Shown piece by piece: positions 1 to 7,600 of a stretch of 30,455 nt of DNA. Both the position numbers and the translations under genes were made by a program. A model generated the notes under the pieces. That model made no database searches, was not told the origin of the DNA, and saw only the letters and a list, made by a program, of their open reading frames with translations. The number at the start of each line of letters is the position of its first letter. The stretch's first letter is position 1. Origin of the DNA: Salibacteraceae bacterium (GTDB lineage: Bacteria > Bacteroidota > Bacteroidia > Flavobacteriales_G > Salibacteraceae); NCBI GenBank assembly GCA_023262195.1, contig JALRDM010000087.1, positions 1 through 30,455 of the forward strand. Direction: 5' to 3'.

Positions 1-295
1 TGTATTCTAAACAAGATCCTGCAAGAATCACTTGTTCCTCAATCTCCGGGTACCTTGATATTGATGCGTTAAAGCGCTTATTATTTTTTTCAAATGCCTC
101 GTGGATTTGGCCAGCAGAAAGGCCATCATCTTCAAATACTCTCGCCAATGAATCTGAAAAACGCATCAGCTTTAAGGAGTCTGTTGTGATTTCGGAAGCT
201 TTGACGGAGACGTTGAATAATTGAAACATTACCAGCACAAGGCTAGCCACAAAGGAGCGTGATTTACAGAACAAATGATTAGTGCTAATTTTCAA
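1..295 (-). CDS. Secreted protein of unknown function, N-terminal part (runs off the left edge)
   Basis: The reading frame is open from a stop near 365 down to base 1, so the C-terminus lies outside the window. A TTG at 295 gives a good Sec signal peptide: basic n-region (K, K, R), hydrophobic stretch SFVASLVLVMFQLF and an A-x-A-like site VKA before SEITTDS. The first ATG, at 229, would cut away most of that signal, so the TTG start is preferred although no Shine-Dalgarno sequence is visible. The mature part is polar and helix-rich (around DSLARVFEDDGLSAGQIHEA) with no motif I recognise. Exported location is inferred from the signal peptide; no function is assigned. Confidence 0.5.
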   Translation of the reverse strand, partial: MKISTNHLFCKSRSFVASLVLVMFQLFNVSVKASEITTDSLKLMRFSDSLARVFEDDGLSAGQIHEAFEKNNKRFNASISRYPEIEEQVILAGSCLEY

Positions 296-415
296 CCTAG
301 TAAAACTACAGCTTTTACTATATTCAAGTTCAAATGAAATTTCTAGAGTATTTACTGTTAATGCTTAGCGAAAAGTAGTTGATTAACTCATCGGCATCCC
401 CATTTAGGTTTTGGG

Positions 416-441
416 AATTATTTGTATTTTGACAAATAATT
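416..441. promoter_or_regulatory. Inverted repeat, candidate operator
   Basis: AATTATTTG (416-424) and CAAATAATT (433-441) are perfect 9-base inverted arms around an 8-base spacer, ending 15 bases before the ATG at 457. The position suits an operator or overlapping promoter element for the small gene downstream. The arms are AT-only apart from one G/C pair, so chance is possible. Confidence 0.3.
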
Positions 442-456
442 ATTAAGTCAATTTAT

Positions 457-738
457 ATGAAAGATATTCTTGTTGTTGCAAAGCTTGCAGATGGTAAGTT
501 TGAGAAATTTATGGGTTTTATGAAATCTGAAGAAGGAATGAATGAAAGAAGAAAAATTGCAGATTTGACAAAAACCATAGGTACGGTTTCCGCTGATAAG
601 AGTGCAGTAATGTTCAAGATTGCTGTACACAATGAAAAGGCTTTACATTCATTTTTAGATGGTTCAAATCCTGTGTCAAAACCTGTTTTTGGAGAGGTGA
701 TGGAAAGCTATGAGATTTTTGAGTTAAACAAAGTTTGA
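457..738 (+). CDS. Small cytosolic protein of unknown function (93 aa)
   Basis: The protein has no signal peptide or membrane segment. It begins MKDILVVAKLADGKFEKFMGF and ends EVMESYEIFELNKV. The pattern of an initial beta strand, helices, a central strand pair (SAVMFKIAVHNEKAL) and a final strand is what one sees in small dimeric alpha/beta-barrel (ferredoxin-like) proteins such as the antibiotic-biosynthesis-monooxygenase or EthD-like groups, but no diagnostic residue lets me place it in one. It is a lone rightward gene between leftward genes, with the 9-base inverted repeat immediately upstream, which hints at its own regulation. The ATG is preceded by an AT-rich region without a Shine-Dalgarno sequence, normal for this phylum. 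Confidence 0.65.
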   Translation: MKDILVVAKLADGKFEKFMGFMKSEEGMNERRKIADLTKTIGTVSADKSAVMFKIAVHNEKALHSFLDGSNPVSKPVFGEVMESYEIFELNKV

Positions 739-745
739 TTTTGCC

Positions 746-1025
746 TCAAATCATCGTCACACCATCATCATTGAGTTCGTGTATCTTTAGTCTTCTTAGA
801 TAGTCTAAGCTAACATTCAAAGAAGGTGTATCTAATCCATTCAATGTTGTTTTAGATCATCTCTCCAACCTGATTGATTCCTATTCTTTGCGGAGTAATA
901 CTTCTTAGAGTCTGATTCTAATGGAAGTAGGGATAATATGAAGAGCAGTTGTTGGCTCAATGATTCAACTGTTTTTTCGTAGCAAGCGAAACGAGGTTTA
1001 AGTTTGATTTGTCAAATAATCTCAT
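746..1025 (-). pseudogene. Possible broken small gene with two homopolymer frameshifts
   Basis: No intact gene lies in 739-1062, but the minus strand reads like coding sequence in pieces. From an ATG at 1025 the frame gives MRLFDKSNLNLVSLATKK, then stops. Adding one A in the A-run there continues as TVESLSQQLLFILSLLPLES and on to QSGWRDDLK. Adding one A in a second A-run (near 853) continues as LNGLDTPSLNVSLDYLRR and KIHELNDDGVTMI to a TGA at 746-748. The joined product would be about 93 residues. I do not recognise a family. The joins are my reconstruction; the pieces could be chance open frames. Confidence 0.3.
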
Positions 1026-1062
1026 TTCATTGCTGACATGCGGGGCATTGAGAATCCAGCAA

Positions 1063-1392
1063 CTATAAAGGCTCTAAGCAAAATAATTCCACCCGGTAGT
1101 CTCCTATACATTGCGGAAAAAACTGATCAGAAACCCTGAAATCGGCTTGGATTTGGGTAGAATCGCCTAGTGATGCTGTAAAGTTAAACTGCGAAATATT
1201 TGCTGGCTCATAAATAAGACTTTCAGAAATGATTACAAAACTGCACTCATTCGAAATATTCGTTCTGACAAGGGCATAAGTATTTGAACACTCGGCAACT
1301 GAATCTTTACACCCGCCTTGAATTAAGCAAATAATGATTAAACTGATATTCAGCGTTGCAATTAATAGAATAGGCGGTTTATTCTTCTGCAT
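1063..1392 (-). CDS. Putative small lipoprotein, last gene of the chaperone operon
   Basis: About 109 residues. An N-terminal hydrophobic stretch (ILLIATLNISLIIICLIQ) ends in GGC-KDS, which could be a lipobox, although Gln at -3 is not the usual Leu, so a plain signal or anchor is possible. The mature part has four further cysteines (CSNT, CSF, CIGD, CLEP), which may form disulfides in the periplasm. The start at 1392 lies inside the last codons of the MORN-repeat gene, which ends at 1379, so the two are translationally coupled; an ATG at 1404 is an alternative. Orientation and overlap tie it to the chaperone operon, but no homologue is recognised. Confidence 0.6.
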   Translation of the reverse strand: MQKNKPPILLIATLNISLIIICLIQGGCKDSVAECSNTYALVRTNISNECSFVIISESLIYEPANISQFNFTASLGDSTQIQADFRVSDQFFPQCIGDYRVELFCLEPL

Positions 1393-2326
1393 TATCGTAA
1401 TCAATTTTATTGATTAGCTCTCCTTGATTATTGTAGATATTTAAATACCCAGAAATCTCTCCTCTTTGCATAAATGCGGAACTCACTAACACTCCATTTT
1501 CATCGAAAACCTCCCAATTCCCATTCTTCTCTCCGTTAATATAATTCCCGCTTTCCATCACTAATCCATTTTCATGATACGATACATACCGACCTATCCT
1601 TTTGTTGTCCAGATAATTACACTCTGATTTAAGTTGACCACTTGAATAATAAGTTAAATGGATTCCATTCAGAACGTTATCGCGATAACTCAATTTTTGA
1701 GAAATAACTTTTGAATCCACATGGTATATCACTGTTTGACCTTGCAACCTGCCACTAACATATTTTTCCGACTTAATGAGGCCTCCAGTCTCTAAATAGT
1801 ATAATCGCTTTCCGTGTCTGATTCCTAATTCAAATTTTGAAACCTCTCTTATTCCTCCCGATTCGAAATAGGTAGTTGTCTTTCCGTCACGTAAGTTCTT
1901 CCTATAATGGCTTTTTTCCAAAATAGACCCATGCTCAGTAAAAAAGATTACCCACCCTTGGAGTAAATTATTTCGATACCTCCCATAACAACTGAGTTCT
2001 TCTGTTTGAATATGATACTTCTCGAAAGAGCCGTGTTGTTTCCCCTTTTTATAATTTACTCTCTGTTCTAAATACCCATTTTGATCAAATAACCTCCACT
2101 CACCGCTAAGATTATTTTTTTTATATCCCCCCTTTTGATCCGGCATCCCGTTTTTGTAAAATGAATTATAAAAGCCGCATCTAAGAGTATCTCCTTCTTG
2201 ATTTATTTCGACCAAATATTCTTCCCTTACAACTGTATCTCCCGTGTAAGTTACGACTATAGTGTCAGGCTCCTGCAGAGCGTTTAATGGGAATAACGCC
2301 CCTAAATACATCAATACAATCAACAC
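1379..2326 (-). CDS. Exported MORN-type (YwqK-like) repeat protein
   Basis: 315 residues. The start is GTG at 2326, directly abutting the TAG of the chaperone gene (TAG then GTG, no spacer), a strong sign of coupled translation. The N-terminus MLIVLMYLGALFPLNA is a short signal peptide. The rest is a run of roughly 20-23-residue repeats with the pattern G-x-(W/F)-x-x-(Y/F)-x-x-x-G-x-(L/I), for example LSGEWRLFDQNGYLEQRVNY, NGNWEVFDENGVL and IGRYVSYHENGLVMESGNY. This is the MORN_2 motif that databases label 'toxin-antitoxin system YwqK family antitoxin'; in Bacteroidota that label rarely means an antitoxin, and no toxin gene is nearby. The protein is probably periplasmic or surface-facing. Its place between the chaperone and a lipoprotein suggests a part in the same assembly system. 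Confidence 0.75.
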   Translation of the reverse strand: MLIVLMYLGALFPLNALQEPDTIVVTYTGDTVVREEYLVEINQEGDTLRCGFYNSFYKNGMPDQKGGYKKNNLSGEWRLFDQNGYLEQRVNYKKGKQHGSFEKYHIQTEELSCYGRYRNNLLQGWVIFFTEHGSILEKSHYRKNLRDGKTTTYFESGGIREVSKFELGIRHGKRLYYLETGGLIKSEKYVSGRLQGQTVIYHVDSKVISQKLSYRDNVLNGIHLTYYSSGQLKSECNYLDNKRIGRYVSYHENGLVMESGNYINGEKNGNWEVFDENGVLVSSAFMQRGEISGYLNIYNNQGELINKIDYDNAEE

Positions 2327-3082
2327 CTAGTCTAAAACAATTTGAACTCCCTTTAAGTCCGCATTTGGGCTATAATCCATCAAAACCGTAAGCATTGCTT
2401 TTGGATATTCATGATCGGGAATCTCGGTGATTAGTGTCTTCTCTTCCCCAGGCAACAGCCCAACTGCCATTTCGTTTATCTCTACTTCGTCTCCCGTCAT
2501 AACATTAGTGAGGAGAAAAGTGACTTTTGCTTTTAATTTCGAATCCCCGGTATTTCTAATAAGCACACTGTATCCTGAGTCAATTTTTTCAGGAGTCAAA
2601 ATTTCCGCATCGGGCAAAGCTTGGTCGGTATGCGCATACACCATTACTGAAATGGCGGGTTTTATTTTGACCCCTGCCCCCAGCGATGCTACTTCCTCAA
2701 GCACTGACACTTCGTTCTCAGCAATTATTGTCAATTTCCCCCATCGCATTTTGGAGCCCACAATAGGGTCAATTGTTACCGTAAAAAAACTTTTCTCATT
2801 TGGCTGCAACATTAAAGTTGAAGGAGAAATATTCAATACTCCTTTCAAAGTTCGGGGAGTAGAGCCAAACTCGGCAGACATCTTTTTCCCTTCATCTTCT
2901 ATGATAAAATCATATTCCTTGACATTGAAAATTTTCGGGGAGTCAGTATGATTGAAAATCATGACGTCTTTTGATACCCTTCCTTGTCCAGCATTAACCT
3001 CTATTAGGACCGGGCTTACCTCAAAATCCTGTGCTGCAAGGCTGTTAGCCAGAACAAAGAGTAAAATGGTAAGGTATCTCAT
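2327..3082 (-). CDS. PapD-like periplasmic chaperone
   Basis: 251 residues from the ATG at 3082. A longer frame to 3127 exists, but it would read through the -7 promoter box at 3095-3102, and the shorter start gives the signal peptide MRYLTILLFVLANSLAAQ. Two Ig-like domains follow. The first (about 20-150) has the fimbrial-chaperone pattern FEVSPVLIEV, then VMIFNHTDSPKIFNV, NISPSTLMLQPNEKSFFTV and a domain-closing RWGKLTIIAE. The second (about 155-250) has SGYSVLIRNTGDSKLKAKVT and LLPGEEKTL. Family knowledge: such chaperones hold secreted beta subunits in the periplasm and hand them to an outer-membrane usher. It is divergent from two secreted beta-rich proteins and a barrel protein, which are its likely clients and exit port. 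It heads a leftward operon with the MORN protein and the lipoprotein. Confidence 0.75.
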   Translation of the reverse strand: MRYLTILLFVLANSLAAQDFEVSPVLIEVNAGQGRVSKDVMIFNHTDSPKIFNVKEYDFIIEDEGKKMSAEFGSTPRTLKGVLNISPSTLMLQPNEKSFFTVTIDPIVGSKMRWGKLTIIAENEVSVLEEVASLGAGVKIKPAISVMVYAHTDQALPDAEILTPEKIDSGYSVLIRNTGDSKLKAKVTFLLTNVMTGDEVEINEMAVGLLPGEEKTLITEIPDHEYPKAMLTVLMDYSPNADLKGVQIVLD

Positions 3083-3094
3083 TTTTTTTAAAAG

Positions 3095-3102
3095 CAAATA
3101 TA
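3095..3102 (-). promoter_or_regulatory. -7 box for the chaperone operon
   Basis: On the minus strand this reads TATATTTG, an exact match to the Bacteroidota -7 consensus TAnnTTTG, 12 bases before the ATG at 3082. A TTG lies about 22 bases upstream as a possible -33 element. It decides the start of the chaperone gene. Confidence 0.55.
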
Positions 3103-3173
3103 AATATAGTTTCTCCAAGGTCGGCAACCCAGTTTTTCATTAAAAAAATCCGTGACGATATTAGAATGTAATG

Positions 3174-3181
3174 TACTTTTG
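3174..3181 (+). promoter_or_regulatory. -7 box for the subunit/barrel operon
   Basis: TACTTTTG matches TAnnTTTG exactly and ends 22 bases before the ATG at 3204. No clear -33 TTG is seen at the usual distance. The two opposed -7 boxes lie about 75 bases apart, so the two operons share one short control region. Confidence 0.55.
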
Positions 3182-3203
3182 TTAAAACTAAAAAAAATAA
3201 ACC

Positions 3204-3884
3204 ATGAAAAAAAATCACCTAAGTTTTTTAACAGTCTGTGCCCTTCTGACCAGTCTAATGTTTTCCACCCTTTCCAATGCTCAAGCCGTCAGAGATCGTA
3301 ATGTCATTCCTGTAGCAGTCAACTTAAACCAAGTTTTAAGGATGTCTATTTATGATGGAGGTAACATAGAATTCGTCTTCAATACCATCGATGATTATCG
3401 TGATGGTTTATCCGGTGACGCAGCGTCCGCTTCTGCCAATGCTGCTACTTCTTTTGGGTTTTATCAATCTTCTTTTACAATCTCATCCTCTACTGAATGG
3501 GATTTAATGTATGGAGCCGAAAACGCAACTTTTATCGGAGTAGATGATGGGTCGACTCCAAACACCTTAGCATTGGATAATGTAGGTCTTCAACTTGCAG
3601 CAAATGGAGCACACACCTTTGGAACGGGTGAACTCATAAGTGCCCCCACCACGCTCGCTACTGTTGTGGCTGACCTAGATGTGTACCCAGTTGAACTTAT
3701 AGGTTGGGATAATACGGGCGCTTCTAATGCAGGAGATGAGGCAGATAATGACTTCACCATCACTTGGAGATGCGGTACGGCAGAAGGAGATATGAATGCT
3801 GTTTCATTAATCGAGCAGACAGACGTTGATCCTGATAGATATGTTGTCAACGTTCTATTTGAATTGCAGATCTCCGATAATTAA
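3204..3884 (+). CDS. Secreted beta-rich protein, putative major fibre subunit
   Basis: 226 residues. Signal peptide to about residue 26 (MKKNHLSFLTVCALLTSLMF, then SNAQA). Near the mature N-terminus is LRMSIYDGGNIEFVFNTIDD followed by YRDGL, a block shared with the next gene (ARLSMLSGSSVDFNFQTISD, YKNGI). The middle is rich in Ala, Ser, Thr, Gly and Asp with alternating hydrophobics. The protein ends with PDRYVVNVLFELQISDN, an amphipathic strand matched in the next protein by PDAYYVTISFTLVPE. Small secreted beta proteins with a conserved last strand, next to a PapD-like chaperone, are typical of fimbrial subunits or DUF4402-like proteins. It lacks a T9SS sorting domain, so another export route is needed. 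It is followed by a terminator-like hairpin, which would make it the most abundant product of the operon. The subunit role is inferred. Confidence 0.7.
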   Translation: MKKNHLSFLTVCALLTSLMFSTLSNAQAVRDRNVIPVAVNLNQVLRMSIYDGGNIEFVFNTIDDYRDGLSGDAASASANAATSFGFYQSSFTISSSTEWDLMYGAENATFIGVDDGSTPNTLALDNVGLQLAANGAHTFGTGELISAPTTLATVVADLDVYPVELIGWDNTGASNAGDEADNDFTITWRCGTAEGDMNAVSLIEQTDVDPDRYVVNVLFELQISDN

Positions 3885-3894
3885 AATGATAATT

Positions 3895-3927
3895 AAGGCG
3901 AATGATTACGATTGTTCGCCTTTATCT
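3895..3927 (+). terminator. Intrinsic terminator or attenuator between the two subunit genes
   Basis: AAGGCGAA (3895-3902) and TTCGCCTT (3915-3922) form a perfect 8-bp stem with a 12-base loop, followed by TATCTTTTT. It starts 11 bases after the stop of the first subunit gene and ends just before the ATG at 3932. Downstream genes have no other visible promoter, so it probably terminates only part of the transcripts. Confidence 0.55.
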
Positions 3928-3931
3928 TTTT

Positions 3932-4624
3932 ATGAATCTTCTGCGAAATCCCGTCCTTATTGTTGCGCTTTTTTCAATAACACAGGCTCGAGGACAGTGC
4001 TCTCCTTGTAATGATCCTGCTCCAGTTGGCATAATTGATTATAACAGCGCTAGACTTAGTATGCTATCTGGGTCGAGTGTAGATTTCAATTTCCAAACCA
4101 TCAGCGACTATAAGAACGGAATAACAAAATCCAATAGTACAGTCATGGGTATATCAATTTGTAATTGCAATTCAGAAGGGGGCACCTCTGCTGATCCTAT
4201 AGCAGGATCGACCATTACTGGTTACTCAATATATTTAGACACAGATGACCCCAATTTCACGGGGTTGAATCCTGTAAATTCGCTCCCCCTCTGCGCTCTA
4301 GAAGCCTCTGCAACAGTATCAGCAGGTTTTGCTGCCTCCGCAGTCACCGTAACGGGCACGAAAGTCGCCTTGGACCAAATACCAACCGCAGGGGGGCCAA
4401 TCTTTCAAGAGGACAATTCCCCTTTACAGATAGCAGATCGGTTTTGGACGACTGATCAAATAAGTATTGATTATTTCATGGGAGTATCTCCAGCGAGTGG
4501 GCCTTGTGCTTTATCCGTTCCTTTTATTGATGCAGCTGGAGGGTATGTGCCAGATGCATACTATGTTACTATATCATTCACCTTGGTCCCTGAGTGCACT
4601 GTATGCATAGACCCTAATTACTAG
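3932..4624 (+). CDS. Secreted Cys-rich paralogue of the first subunit
   Basis: 230 residues from ATG 3932. An in-frame ATG at 3902 sits within the hairpin stem and is a poorer choice; 3932 gives the signal peptide MNLLRNPVLIVALFSITQAR-GQ. The mature protein begins CSPCNDPAP and shares with the preceding gene the block around SARLSMLSGSSVDFNFQTI and the C-terminal strand around DAYYVTISFTL. It differs in having several cysteines (CSPC, CNC, PLC, GPC, CTVC), so it is probably disulfide-stabilised after export. A longer, Cys-rich, less abundant paralogue behind the main subunit could be a tip or minor subunit; this is inference. The gene is 16 bases from the barrel gene. No T9SS sorting domain is present. 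Confidence 0.65.
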   Translation: MNLLRNPVLIVALFSITQARGQCSPCNDPAPVGIIDYNSARLSMLSGSSVDFNFQTISDYKNGITKSNSTVMGISICNCNSEGGTSADPIAGSTITGYSIYLDTDDPNFTGLNPVNSLPLCALEASATVSAGFAASAVTVTGTKVALDQIPTAGGPIFQEDNSPLQIADRFWTTDQISIDYFMGVSPASGPCALSVPFIDAAGGYVPDAYYVTISFTLVPECTVCIDPNY

Positions 4625-4640
4625 ATAGAGGTCTATAAAA

Positions 4641-7600
4641 ATGCGATTAGGCCAAATCATACTCTTGTCCTTCTTTTTCGCGGTAATAGCAGCTCCCGCC
4701 ATCTCACAGCGCTCTGATACGAATGTTCTTGAATTAAGCGACAGCGCAGTGAACGAGCTAACAATAGACAGTTTATTATTTCTAGACAGCATAGCTAAGT
4801 CGATTGATCCGTTTTTTGATAGGTCCGACAGTATTAATACAGAAAAATTAACCCCCCCAAATGATAGCATTAGTAAAGAATTTAAGTTTTCTATTTATAA
4901 GCAAGAAATCGATGATCAAACTTCTGTTTTCAATAGTTTGGTTTTTGTCAATAACTCACAGGAGCTCACATCAGGTGAGTTAAGTCTACAATTACCAAAT
5001 GGCTGGAGCCATTTGGCCTCTCAACAATTAGAGTTTACAGCTAATCCTGGTGAAATAACTTATATACCAATGCGACTGATTGCCCCTAAGAATTTAGAAG
5101 GCGGTCGATCATACATCATAGGTGCCACAGTAATCCTTGAAGATGGCAAAAAATTAAAGACTTATGCGTATGTTCAAAAAACAGCTCTTTTCAATTTAAT
5201 AGCTATAAATCAAACCAGTTCAATTCGTATAAACCCTATCACCCTCGCTGGTGAGACAGGCATAAGGATAATCAATGATGGTAATGTGAATGAACCGATT
5301 CAAATATCTTTTGACCATTCACTTGACTATGATTTGATTACTCCTAATTCACTCGTCTTGACTTCTTTTAATTTAAAGGCAAAATCAGATACATTAATTT
5401 CTTTAGCGATTAGGAGAACGCTGATTAAGGATTCATTAGATGGTAATAATGCTTTACAGGATGAATTGCGCTATAAGATATCCTCATCCAATGCACAAAT
5501 AGAGGGGGTCTTTTTTATTGAAAATTTTCAATCAAGCCTATTAGATGACACATATAAAAGACTTTCCCCGCTAATCATTTCGGGAGGGGTTTACAATATA
5601 GGAAGTCCTGGCGGAGAACGATATATGACTGCTGCAGGTGGAAAGCTACAATTAAGTGCTAAAAAGGATTTAGATTATTTCTTAGGAAGCTACAATTTGG
5701 GCCAAGTTGGAAGCACAGCGCTCGGAGATGGAGCAATTAGAGGGGTTTACCAATATAGACTTGGATTTAGAGCCGGGTTCAATCGATTTGAATTGAACAG
5801 CCGAATCAATAACAAGCATATCCCAATCTGCTACCAAGGCATAAGATATCAATACCATCGTGAGAGAATTATCTTTTCATCAGAATTAGGCAAGAGTTAC
5901 CGACCCGATACTTATGTCTCTAGCTCTTCACTTGCGGTAAGCCGATTCGGAATACCCTTCAACTTAGGATATTCCCAAACCTTTGGGAATAGAAATTATA
6001 ATTTAAGTGCATTCGAAGCCGGAATTAAGACGCCTATATTTCGTTTTTTAAGATTAGGTGGTGGTGCTACCTATTACATGGGAGAAATAACCGCACCTAC
6101 AGCGTTAGCACCACGAAGCATTAATCAATTTGGTTATTACGCTGCTGGAGATCTTAATGCAGGAAAAGTTTCTGTGTCAGGACGTTGGAATTTTAGACCC
6201 GTCAATGGCTTTACTATTTCTGGTGATCGTGCCTCATTGGTATTATCAGGAAAAATTAAGACCGATAATGCCTTTGGTCACCGTTTTGACCTTACTAATA
6301 TGAGTCAAGATTTTACACGTGAAGATTTTTCTAATAACATAGAAAATAGATTCGCGTCTTGGACAACCACTTACAATACTGCTGGTAATCTGATGGTGAG
6401 CCTCATGCCTCAGTATCGCAGTTTGGTCAGAGAGAATGTCGCGCCCTCCTCGACCGCTAGACTAAGTACATTTTATTATGGTTCATCCTTTGGCATTAGT
6501 AAACGGCTAAGTCACTTAGATGTTATTTCGGTTTTTGCTAACCCAATGATTACCCATGCCGTCTATGATTTTGAGCCAACCCTTATAAGGGGTTACACTG
6601 TTCGAACCGACCTAAATCCGGCATACAATTTAGGGTTGCGCTATACTAGAAATAACACGTTAAATATCACAGGAGACGTATTTAGGGGCCCTTTCTTTAT
6701 TTATAACTATTCCGTAATCTCAGCAGATACAGCAATCATCCCGTTCTCCTCAGGCTTAATACGAGTATCTGCAGGATATAATAAAGAATTCAAAATTTCG
6801 AATATTGATTTAATTCTAAATCTAAGAGCCTTTTATAGCCTAGACGTTGTTACCCTATCAGAGCAATTTAACGTTGGAGCCAATGCTGTCGCTATGCTTC
6901 CGAAAGGAATCAGTATAACTAGCTACGTCAATTGGTTTGCATCTTCCTATGAAAGTCCAACGGGAGAGATTAGCAATAAAAACATCAACATAAACGCAGC
7001 AATCAAAAAGTCCTTCTATTGGCAACAACCCTATGAGAAATTTTATAAGCTCATAATTTTATGTTTCGAGGACTTAAACGGTAACGGAAGCAGAGAAAAT
7101 AATGAGCCCTTTTTGCCCAATGTTAATATTAGCTTGAGAGCTGAAAAACAAGATTTAATTAATAAAAAGCATTCCCGGTCGCCCAATACTGATCTCATTA
7201 CGGATATTTCTGGCAGGGTAAGGCTTAAAAAAATCCCTGCTGCGACTTATGATATTAAGTTTTATGAGCTTTTTAATGTGTCTGATTTGCACCCGACTTT
7301 TGGGTTTGAGCAAGAAATACTTCTAAATGAGGATAAGATAATTGAAGTCCCATTTATCAAGAATTATCACGTCCGAGGTTCAGTGTCCATAATTAAAGCC
7401 AAGAGATCGCGATTAGCATCATTTAATTTGGAGAGTCTCATAATTACAGCAGAGTCAGAAAATGGTGAGGTTTATAAAACATTGACGGATGAGTTTGGCA
7501 ACTACAATTTATCAATCCCAGGAGCGGGAATTTACAAACTAACATGCAAGCATGGCTACCAAGAAATGTTAGAATCTAAAAATGCCGAGGCCCTAGTTGA

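Noticed and set aside
1379..2326. Toxin-antitoxin module, because MORN_2 proteins are often labelled YwqK-type antitoxins
   Set aside because: The protein is exported and is translationally coupled to a chaperone and a lipoprotein; no toxin-like gene is adjacent.
2427..2951. Long open frame on the plus strand (174 codons)
   Set aside because: It lies wholly inside the chaperone gene on the other strand, has no family-like sequence, and the chaperone frame has signal peptide, domains and promoter.
3590..3850. Minus-strand open frame inside subunit 1
   Set aside because: It is a shadow of the Ala/Ser/Thr-rich subunit gene, with no start signal and no context.
3204..4624. The two subunits as T9SS cargo
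   Set aside because: Neither ends with a type A or type B sorting domain; both end in a single amphipathic strand, unlike the genes at 8591 and 14734.
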